Origin: Alphaproteobacteria bacterium
Lineage (GTDB): Bacteria; Pseudomonadota; Alphaproteobacteria; ATCC43930; CGMCC-115725
NCBI GenBank assembly: GCA_028871455.1
Contig: JAGWNF010000001.1
Location: 20,349-84,348 of the forward strand
Reading direction: 5' to 3'
Length of the DNA stretch: 64,000 nt
Position numbers and translations under genes: made by a program
Part shown: positions 55,677 through 64,000 of the stretch, one piece after another
How positions within the stretch are numbered: position 1 is the first letter of the stretch
Layout: the number at the start of each line of letters is the position of its first letter
Notes under the pieces: model-generated
Database searches by the model: none
Told to the model about the DNA's origin: nothing
Seen by the model: the letters and a program-made list of their open reading frames with translations, nothing else

Positions 55677-56810
55677 CTAAGTGAGGGCGACGATCTTGCC
55701 GCCGTCCAGGAAGTGGCCGCAATTCAGGCGTTTCGCCTCGCCGCGCGGATCGCGGGCCGGCGCGAGGCCCGCCACCGTGATCCAGCCCTCGGCGCGCAGC
55801 TGTTTGGCCACCGCGCCGTCCTCGAACGGCACGTAGACGCGGCGCGGCGCCGGCAGCGGCGGCAGCGCCTGGACGATGGTGTCGGTGTAGAGGGTGAAGC
55901 CGGTGGCGTCCTCGCCGCCGCCATTGCCGGTGCGATAGCGGCCGCCGCGGCCGAGCTCGCCACGGACGGATTTGGCGAAGAGCGTGAAGCTGACGCCGGT
56001 GTGATACTCGAAGCCGCGGTTCTCGACCGGATCGACGGTCATGACGAGACCCGGCGCCGCCCGTTTCACTCGCGCGACGACTTCTCCGAGGCGTGCCCGC
56101 TCGACCGCTGCCGGCTTGGGCAGATCGATCGCCGCGAGCTTGGCCAGCGATTTCTCGGCGGCACCGGCGGCCTTGAGCAGCTCGGCGAGCAGCGGCGCCG
56201 CGGCCCCCGCGGCCCGGCGCAGCGCGGCGGCGTCTTTGTGATCGAGCGCGCGACGCACCGCGTCGTTTGCCGCCGGCTCCAGCTTCGCGGCACGACAGAC
56301 CGCCGGCACCAGTGTCGGCAGCGTCAGGTCGACGGACAGCCCCTGCGCGCCGAGATCGGCCAGCGCTTCGGCGGCGATCAAAATCACCTCGGCATCGGCG
56401 GAAACCTCGGACGGACCGATCAGCTCGGCGCCGACCTGTCCGACCTGGCGCTCGGGCCGCAGCTGGCTGCCGTTGACGCGCAGGACTTGGCCGGCGTAGC
56501 AGAGCCGCAGCGGCCGCGCCGCCTTCTTGAGCCGCGTCGCCGCGATACGCGCGATCTGCGGTGTCATGTCAGCACGCAGGGCGACCATCCGGCGCGACAC
56601 CGGATCCATGACGCGGAACGTGTCCTGCGCCATCGCCGCGCCGGCGCCTGAGAGCAGGTTGTCCTCGAACTCGGCGAGCGGCGGCTTGACGCGCTCATAG
56701 CCGTGGCTCGCCAACGCCGCCATCAGCCGCGCGACGACCTCGGCCTCGATTCCGGCATCCGGCGGCAGCAAATCACGCAGGCCTTCGGGCAGCAGCGCTC
56801 GGTGCAGCAT
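55677..56810 (-). CDS. hisZ: ATP phosphoribosyltransferase regulatory subunit HisZ
   Basis: HisRS-like regulatory partner of short-form HisG, the first enzyme of histidine synthesis. The ATG at 56810 gives MLHRALLPEGLRDLLPPDAG; upstream codons are not family-like. Class II synthetase-type motifs remain: FRVMDPVSRRMVALRADMTP and RLCYAGQVLR. VENRGFEYHTGVSFTLF and GRGGRYRTGNG are the C-terminal blocks. 377 aa. hisG is not in the window. Confidence 0.94.
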   Translation of the reverse strand: MLHRALLPEGLRDLLPPDAGIEAEVVARLMAALASHGYERVKPPLAEFEDNLLSGAGAAMAQDTFRVMDPVSRRMVALRADMTPQIARIAATRLKKAARPLRLCYAGQVLRVNGSQLRPERQVGQVGAELIGPSEVSADAEVILIAAEALADLGAQGLSVDLTLPTLVPAVCRAAKLEPAANDAVRRALDHKDAAALRRAAGAAAPLLAELLKAAGAAEKSLAKLAAIDLPKPAAVERARLGEVVARVKRAAPGLVMTVDPVENRGFEYHTGVSFTLFAKSVRGELGRGGRYRTGNGGGEDATGFTLYTDTIVQALPPLPAPRRVYVPFEDGAVAKQLRAEGWITVAGLAPARDPRGEAKRLNCGHFLDGGKIVALT

Positions 56811-56983
56811 CTCGTTCACGGAGGCCGGAATAGCGGTTTTAGCGCGCGGCGGCAACCATCCTGCGCCGCACCAACGAGCGCGTACGCAACCGCCGGTATC
56901 GTGATGGTGGTTTCGGTTCAAAAGTAATCAACAGCGCTCACGATGCAACCGGCGGATACGGCCGAGTTGTGACGCTCGGTTCG

Positions 56984-57496
56984 CTAGAAACGCAGCTCCT
57001 TCGCCTGCACAACGTTGGCGATGCCGCGAACCTTGGCCAGCAGCGGATCGCCCAGCGGCTGGTCGACCTGCACGAGGCAGATCGCGTCCCGGCCCGGCGC
57101 CGACCGGCCGAGATGGAAGGTCGCGATATTGACCGCCACCTCGCCCAGCGTTCGGCCGAGATTGCCGATGAAGCCCGGCTTGTCGTGATTGCGCACGAAG
57201 AGCATGTGCGGACCGAGCTCGGCCTCGAGCGCGATACCGCGTTGCGTCGCGGCGGCGACGTCGATGTTGTCGACGCCGATGCCAGCCCGGCCAATCACCT
57301 TGAGCCGTTTCGCCGCCTCGATCACCGGCTTCGTGACCTTGGTGGCGGATCGCACCGCCAGGCCGTCGAACTCGCCGATGACCTTCTTGAGCTCGTCGGG
57401 CGTCAGCTTGGTATTGACCACGGTCTCCACGCCGCGCTGCTTGAAGACGGCGACGGCGCGCGGGCTCAACTCGTCCGAAATTAGCACTTTGGGCAT
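56984..57496 (-). pseudogene. serA: D-3-phosphoglycerate dehydrogenase with large in-frame internal deletion
   Basis: Residues 1-88 are a normal SerA N-terminus (MPKVLISDELSPRAVAVFKQ, VKVIGRAGIGVDNIDV-type block ending AAATQRGI). Residue 89 onwards is the end of a SerA: EAELGPHMLFVRNHDKPGFI and VNIATFHLGRSAPGRDA, the C-terminal ACT domain. The entire NAD-binding domain with its catalytic Arg, Glu and His, and the intervening domain, are missing, so 170 aa remain of about 525. The junction lies near 57228-57240 and keeps frame. It cannot be a working dehydrogenase. It follows serC by 14 bases, so the original operon was serC-serA. A deletion in the strain or a misassembly are both possible. 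Confidence 0.8.
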
Positions 57497-57510
57497 GGCG
57501 ACGACCGGCG

Positions 57511-58668
57511 TCAGGCGGCGTCGGCGCGGCGGACTTCGCCAAAAGCCCAGTCAAGCCACGGCAGCAGCGCCTTGACGTCGCGGGTCTCGACCGTCGCGCC
57601 GCACCAGATGCGCAACCCCGGCGGCGCGTCGCGGTGGCCGGCGATGTCGTAAGCCACCCCTTCGGCGTCGAGCAGCGCCTCGATGCGCTTCACCTGGGCG
57701 CGCTGCGCGTCCGGCGCGAGGCGCAGGAACCAATCGTCTACGACCTTGAGGCAGACCGAGGTGCACGAACGGAGCTTCGGATCGGCAACGAGGAAATCGA
57801 TCCACTCGGATTTTGCGACCCAGCGCGCCACGGCGGCGAGATTGGCCTCGCAGCGTGCCTTGAGCGCCGGAAAGCCGCCGATCGACTCGGCCCATTTGAG
57901 GCCGTCAATCGCGTCCTCGACCGCCAGCAGCGACGGTGTGTTGATGGTCTCTTCCTGGAAGACGTTCTCGGCGAACTTGCCCTTCGAGGTGAGCCGGAAA
58001 ACCTTGGGCAGCGGCCAGGCCGGCTTGTAGGTCTCGAGCCGCTCCACCGCCCGCGGCGACAGCGCCAGCATGCCGTGCGCTGCCTCGCCGCCCAGCACCT
58101 TCTGCCAGGACCAGGTGACGACATCGAGTTTGGTCCACGGCAGATCTATGGCGAAGACCGCCGAGGTGGCGTCGCAGATCGTGAGCCCCTTGCGGTCGGC
58201 CTTGATCCAATCGCCGTCGGGAATCCGCGCGCCCGACGTGGTGCCGTTCCAGGGGAAGACCACGTCACGGTCGGTGTCGACCTGGGCGAGATCGGGAATC
58301 CGGCCGTAAGGCGCGCGCATGACGCGCAGATCGGCGAGCTTGAGCTGCTTCTCGACGTCGGTTGCCCACCCCTCGCCGAACACCTCCCAGGCGAGCAGAT
58401 CGACGCCCCGCGCGCCAAGGAGCGACCACATCGCCAGCTCGACCGCGCCGGTGTCGGACGCCGGCACGATGCCGAGGCGATAATCCTTGGGAATGCCGAG
58501 CAGGCGGCGCGAGCGGTCGACCACATCCTTGAGCTTGGCCTTGCCCGGTTTGGACCGATGCGAGCGACCGAGCAACGCGGCGCTCAGTGCCTGCAAGCTC
58601 CAACCGGGACGCTTGGCGCAAGGGCCGGACGAAAATGACGGATTGGCGGGCCGAGAATTCGGCTTCAC
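57511..58668 (-). CDS. serC: Phosphoserine aminotransferase
   Basis: PLP enzyme making phosphoserine from 3-phosphohydroxypyruvate. The GTG start at 58668 follows [23 protein letters not shown] and [15 protein letters not shown] mark the alphaproteobacterial form; the PLP lysine is in [37 protein letters not shown] follows. 385 aa. A candidate promoter lies upstream, and serA follows in deleted form. Confidence 0.96.
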   Translation of the reverse strand: MKPNSRPANPSFSSGPCAKRPGWSLQALSAALLGRSHRSKPGKAKLKDVVDRSRRLLGIPKDYRLGIVPASDTGAVELAMWSLLGARGVDLLAWEVFGEGWATDVEKQLKLADLRVMRAPYGRIPDLAQVDTDRDVVFPWNGTTSGARIPDGDWIKADRKGLTICDATSAVFAIDLPWTKLDVVTWSWQKVLGGEAAHGMLALSPRAVERLETYKPAWPLPKVFRLTSKGKFAENVFQEETINTPSLLAVEDAIDGLKWAESIGGFPALKARCEANLAAVARWVAKSEWIDFLVADPKLRSCTSVCLKVVDDWFLRLAPDAQRAQVKRIEALLDAEGVAYDIAGHRDAPPGLRIWCGATVETRDVKALLPWLDWAFGEVRRADAA

Positions 58669-58721
58669 GAGTCTATTCCTTCCAGAATAGCCGCGCCGTT
58701 GGGGGGCGTGTCCCGCCGATG

Positions 58722-58750
58722 AAACTATGGCGCTTCACGTGTACCGTCAA
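58722..58750 (-). promoter_or_regulatory. Candidate promoter of serC-serA
   Basis: On the minus strand TTGACG (58750-58745) and TAGTTT (58727-58722) are 17 bases apart, in the 129-base gap before serC. The -10 keeps only the first, second and last consensus bases. Confidence 0.35.
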
Positions 58751-58797
58751 TCGCACACGGTGAATCGCGCGTCGGCGCTGTGTCGTTCGCGCCGGTG

Positions 58798-59247
58798 CTA
58801 GGCCGGCTTGCGCTTGAGCAGATGCATCGCGGTGTAGGTCAGCACCGCCTCGCCCTTCTGGTTCAGGTACCGGTAGGCCGCGCGCATGATGCCGCGGTCG
58901 GGTTTCGACTGCGACGGACGGCTCTCCGTCACCTCCATCTCGACATGCAGCGTGTCGCCCGGGCGCACCGGCTTGAGCCAGCGCAGCTCGTCGAAGCCGG
59001 GCGAGCCCATGCTGGCGGCCGTGAGGATGCCGGTGTCGTAGACCAGCCGAAATCCGAAGGCGAGCGTCTGGAAGCCGCTGGCGATTAAGCCGCCGTAAAT
59101 GGTCTGCTTCGCCGCGACCGGATCGAGATGGAATTCCTGCGGATCGTAGACCCTGGCGAAGTCGATGATTTCCTTCTCGGTCAGCGTCTTGCCCGGCGTG
59201 ACGAACCTGTCGCCGACCTTGAAGTCTTCGAAATAAAGCTCGGCCAT
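58798..59247 (-). CDS. MaoC family dehydratase
   Basis: Hot-dog-fold (R)-specific enoyl-CoA hydratase-like protein of 149 aa. The active-site pair is D35 and H40 in ARVYDPQEFHLDPVAA. GLIASGFQTLAFGFRLVYD is the central helix. LRWLKPVRPGDTLHVEMEV is typical. The acyl-CoA substrate is unknown. It lies between a GNAT gene and serC on the same strand. Confidence 0.9.
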   Translation of the reverse strand: MAELYFEDFKVGDRFVTPGKTLTEKEIIDFARVYDPQEFHLDPVAAKQTIYGGLIASGFQTLAFGFRLVYDTGILTAASMGSPGFDELRWLKPVRPGDTLHVEMEVTESRPSQSKPDRGIMRAAYRYLNQKGEAVLTYTAMHLLKRKPA

Positions 59248-59281
59248 CCCCGCGCCCTCCCTCGCGGCGCGGCACCATAGC

Positions 59282-59692
59282 TCAGCGCCGATCGAGGGTG
59301 AAAGCGCGTTCCGAGCGGGTCAGACCGATATGCGGGTAATAGCTCATCGCCTTCGGCGCGGCGAGCAGCAGGAGCAGCGTCTCCGGACCGGCGAGCGCCT
59401 GCGTCCGGCGAATCAGCTCCCGGCCGATGCCGCGCCGCTGCCACGCCGCATCGACCGCGAGATCCGACAGGTAGCAGCAATAGGCGAAATCGGTGAGTGC
59501 ACGCGCCACGCCGATCAGACGGCCGCCGGGCTCACGGGCGCAGAGCCGGATGTCGGCGTGTTCGAGCATGCGCGCGATGCGGCCGCGATCGTCGACCGGC
59601 CGGCGCTCGGCCAGCGTGGAGCGCCGCAGCACATCGACGAACTCATCGACGCCGAGGTCGGGCTCGTCGGCGTAGCGGACCGCGTCGGGCAT
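59282..59692 (-). CDS. GNAT family N-acetyltransferase
   Basis: Acetyl-CoA-dependent transferase of 136 aa. The start is ATG 59692, with GAGGAG upstream. The acetyl-CoA pyrophosphate loop is [20 protein letters not shown], matching the Q/RxxGxG/A motif. The C-terminus has [18 protein letters not shown]. The substrate is unknown. Its first 50 bases overlap the 3' end of thiD. Confidence 0.9.
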   Translation of the reverse strand: MPDAVRYADEPDLGVDEFVDVLRRSTLAERRPVDDRGRIARMLEHADIRLCAREPGGRLIGVARALTDFAYCCYLSDLAVDAAWQRRGIGRELIRRTQALAGPETLLLLLAAPKAMSYYPHIGLTRSERAFTLDRR

Positions 59693-60503
59693 GTTTTCTC
59701 CTCGTCTGGCGTTTGGCCGGCATCGGCGCATGGCCGAGCGGGCCGCGACCGGCGCCCAGTCCGGGCGCGTGCCGGATCGCCTGCTGCACGAAAGCGTGGG
59801 CGCGCTCGATTACGACGCGCAGATCCAAACCCTGTGCCAAGCCGACGGCGATGGCCGACGCGTAGGTACAGCCGGTGCCGTGCGTGGCCCGCGTCTTTTG
59901 GCGTCGCGCCTCGAGCACGAAATGTTCGCGCGGCGTCGTCACTAGATCGGTCAAGCGGTCGCCGGACAGATGGCCGCCCTTGATCACGACCGCGCGCGCG
60001 CCGAGCCGCAGCAGGGCCTCGGCCGCCCGGCGCATGCCATCGAGATCGGCGACGGTCAAGCCGGTGAGCAGCGCGGCCTCGGACAGGTTCGGCGTAACGA
60101 CGGCGGCGCGCGCGATCAGCCGGCGCTTCAGCCGCTCCATGCCCGGCTCGTCGAGCAGCGCCGGACCGCTGGTGGCGGCGATCACCGGATCGACGACCAG
60201 CGGTATGTCGGGCGCCAGGGTTTCGAGCGCATCGGCGACGCTCTCCACAACCGCAGCGTCGACCAGCATGCCGGTCTTGATGGCGTCAGCACCGATGTCG
60301 ACGAGGACGGCTTCGATCTGCCGGCGGACGAAGTCCGGACCCACCGGCAGCACAGCGGCGACTCCCAATGTGTTTTGCGCTGTCAGCGCGGTGATGGCGG
60401 TTGTCGCGTAGCCGCCGAGCGCGGTCACCGTCTTGAGATCGGCCTGAATGCCCGCGCCGGCCGAGGAATCCGAGCCGGCGACGATGAGCACGCGGCCGGT
60501 CAT
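59643..60503 (-). CDS. thiD: Hydroxymethylpyrimidine/phosphomethylpyrimidine kinase
   Basis: Ribokinase-fold kinase phosphorylating HMP and HMP-P for thiamine synthesis. It opens [35 protein letters not shown] and the anion-hole motif [20 protein letters not shown] near the C-terminus are intact. 286 aa, slightly longer than usual owing to a basic, Arg-rich tail ([20 protein letters not shown]) that overlaps the GNAT gene and may be nonfunctional. It overlaps the glmM stop by four bases. Confidence 0.94.
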   Translation of the reverse strand: MTGRVLIVAGSDSSAGAGIQADLKTVTALGGYATTAITALTAQNTLGVAAVLPVGPDFVRRQIEAVLVDIGADAIKTGMLVDAAVVESVADALETLAPDIPLVVDPVIAATSGPALLDEPGMERLKRRLIARAAVVTPNLSEAALLTGLTVADLDGMRRAAEALLRLGARAVVIKGGHLSGDRLTDLVTTPREHFVLEARRQKTRATHGTGCTYASAIAVGLAQGLDLRVVIERAHAFVQQAIRHAPGLGAGRGPLGHAPMPAKRQTRRKHARRGPLRRRARPRRR

Positions 60504-61873
60504 TCGGCCGCGCTTTCCTCCGCGTGTCCCGCCGCCGCCACCGCGACGGCGACGCTCTCGACGATCTCCGCCACCAGCGCCTGGTCCTCGCCTTCCGCCA
60601 TGATGCGGACCAGCGGCTCGGTGCCGGATTTGCGCACCAGCAGGCGGCCCTGCGCGCCGAGGCGACGTTCCGCCGCCTGGATGGCGTTCTTGATCGCGCC
60701 TTTATGCAGGTCGACGCCGTTCACGCGGACATTGCGCAGCAGCTGCGGCACGGGCTCGAAGACGTTGCAGACCTGGCTGGCCGGCGCGCCGGTCTCGACG
60801 ATGCCGGCGAGGACCTGGAGCGCGGCGATCAGCCCGTCGCCGGTGGTCGAATACTCGCCGAGGATGATGTGGCCCGACTGTTCGCCGCCGAGATTGCTGC
60901 CGATGCGACGCATGGTCTCGACAACATAGCGGTCGCCGACCTGCGCGCGCATCACCGCCACCCCACGGCCGGTCAGGTGCCGCTCGAACCCGAGATTCGA
61001 CATGACGGTGGCGACCACGCCTGGTGCGGCGAGCCGCCCGTTGCGATGCCAGTTGAGCGCGATCAGTGCCATGAGCTGATCGCCGTCGAGCATGCGGCCA
61101 CGCTCATCGGCCATGATCAGGCGGTCGGCATCGCCATCGAGGGCGATGCCGAGATCGGCGCCGTGCGCGACCACCGCTTCCTGCATGGTGACCGGGGCGG
61201 TCGCGCCGCAATTGCGGTTGATGTTGAGGCCGTCAGGCGAGACGGCGACCGGCACGACCTCGGCGCCCAACTCCCACAGCACCGTCGGTGCAGCTTTGTA
61301 GGCGGCGCCGTTGGCGCAATCGACCACGACCTTGAGGCCGTCGAGCCGCAGCCCCTTGGGGAACGTGTTCTTGACGAACTCTATATAGCGGCCAGCGGCG
61401 TCATCGAGGCGCTTGGCACGGCCGAGGCCCTTGGACGTGGCGCGCTCGTCGGCGGCGCGGCCGAAGGCGGCCTCGATCTGGGCCTCGATCTCGTCCGAAA
61501 GCTTGAAGCCGTCGGGACCGAAAAGTTTGATGCCGTTGTCCTCATATGGATTATGCGAAGCCGAGATCATCACGCCGAGATCGGCGCGCAAGGAACGGGT
61601 CAGCATGGCGATCGCCGGCGTGGGCAACGGACCCACCAGCACGACGTCCACGCCCATGGCGATGAAGCCCGCGGTCAGCGCCGGCTCGATCAGATAGCCC
61701 GACAGCCGCGTATCCTTGCCGATGACGGCAAGGTGGCGGTGATCGCCGCGGCGCAGCACGCATCCCGCGGCCATCGCGACCTTGAGGGCGGTATCCGCCG
61801 TCATCGGCTCGCGATTGGCGGTGCCGCGGATGCCGTCGGTGCCGAACAGCTTGCGCGTCGTCGACTTCACCAT
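60500..61873 (-). CDS. glmM: Phosphoglucosamine mutase
   Basis: Converts glucosamine-6-P to glucosamine-1-P for UDP-GlcNAc. The start region is [19 protein letters not shown]. The phosphoserine is S106 in [15 protein letters not shown]. The Mg2+ site is LDGDADRLI, and [14 protein letters not shown] is the C-terminal phosphate-binding loop. 457 aa. It follows ftsH by 22 bases; ftsH-glmM is a usual order. Confidence 0.97.
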   Translation of the reverse strand: MVKSTTRKLFGTDGIRGTANREPMTADTALKVAMAAGCVLRRGDHRHLAVIGKDTRLSGYLIEPALTAGFIAMGVDVVLVGPLPTPAIAMLTRSLRADLGVMISASHNPYEDNGIKLFGPDGFKLSDEIEAQIEAAFGRAADERATSKGLGRAKRLDDAAGRYIEFVKNTFPKGLRLDGLKVVVDCANGAAYKAAPTVLWELGAEVVPVAVSPDGLNINRNCGATAPVTMQEAVVAHGADLGIALDGDADRLIMADERGRMLDGDQLMALIALNWHRNGRLAAPGVVATVMSNLGFERHLTGRGVAVMRAQVGDRYVVETMRRIGSNLGGEQSGHIILGEYSTTGDGLIAALQVLAGIVETGAPASQVCNVFEPVPQLLRNVRVNGVDLHKGAIKNAIQAAERRLGAQGRLLVRKSGTEPLVRIMAEGEDQALVAEIVESVAVAVAAAGHAEESAAE

Positions 61874-61895
61874 GCCCCCTGGAACGCGGAACGGC

Positions 61896-63842
<1,947 letters not shown>

Positions 63843-64000
63843 GAGTCCAATGGCCCTTCCGTGCCGCGCCGACCGCCCATCGTTCTGATGGCCGCAGGGC
63901 CGGATGCCCCGCCGTGTTGCCGTGCCATGTTACTACATAAGAAGGCTTTGCGCTTAAACAACTGTTAACCCCAACCCGCAGAGCGGCCGGCGCGGGCTAA

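Overview
This is a GC-rich chromosomal segment of an alphaproteobacterium. The assignment rests on gene neighbourhoods typical of that class: DUF484-xerC, zapE-mdh beside sdhCDAB, odhA-odhB-lpd, argD-argF-hslO, hisZ-purA, ftsH-glmM, and cysE-iscR-iscS. Order-level placement (Rhodospirillales-like or Hyphomicrobiales-like) cannot be settled from the window. Almost all of it is housekeeping DNA. No insertion sequences, prophage or CRISPR array were seen.

Layout. 0-8 kb: a 5'-truncated ClC chloride channel, an L,D-transpeptidase next to an Lpp-like lipoprotein, priA, a transaldolase, DUF484 and xerC, then a decayed MFS transporter. 8-22 kb: a large minus-strand central-carbon block with asd, a malyl-CoA-lyase-like gene, sdhCDAB, zapE, mdh, odhA, odhB and lpd; sucCD is absent from its usual place between mdh and odhA. 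22-31 kb: panB, a small lipoprotein, a pirin, a Gld-type ABC exporter with a DUF4340 partner and a coupled DUF1289 protein, and an orphan MASE1 histidine kinase. 31-43 kb: a possible glycosyltransferase, a LysE-type exporter, an MscS channel, recX, an orphan ABC-2 permease, argD-argF, hslO, folE and apaG, then a fluoride-riboswitch-controlled crcB-DUF190 unit. 43-46 kb: tRNA-Ala(CGC), an AT-richer islet with a small membrane protein, then yggT, DUF167 and folD. 46-54 kb: a minus-strand unit cysE-iscR-iscS-iscS-iscA-(mini-HscA)-fdx-mnmA-argG with an IscR-like site on its promoter. 54-64 kb: purA, hisZ, an internally deleted serA, serC, maoC, a GNAT, thiD, glmM and ftsH.

Most interesting points. 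(1) A complete, apparently undescribed arginine leader-peptide arrangement lies upstream of argDF: a promoter with a perfect -35, a well-spaced SD, a 24-codon ORF with seven Arg codons ending Arg-Arg-Arg-stop, and a two-part hairpin containing those codons. (2) The isc operon has lost iscU and hscB, and hscA is shrunk to a 146-residue Hsp70-like remnant. (3) serA has lost its NAD-binding and intervening domains by a clean in-frame deletion. (4) A peptidoglycan-anchor-type lipoprotein sits directly upstream of an L,D-transpeptidase. (5) A fluoride riboswitch shows a readable terminator/antiterminator pair.
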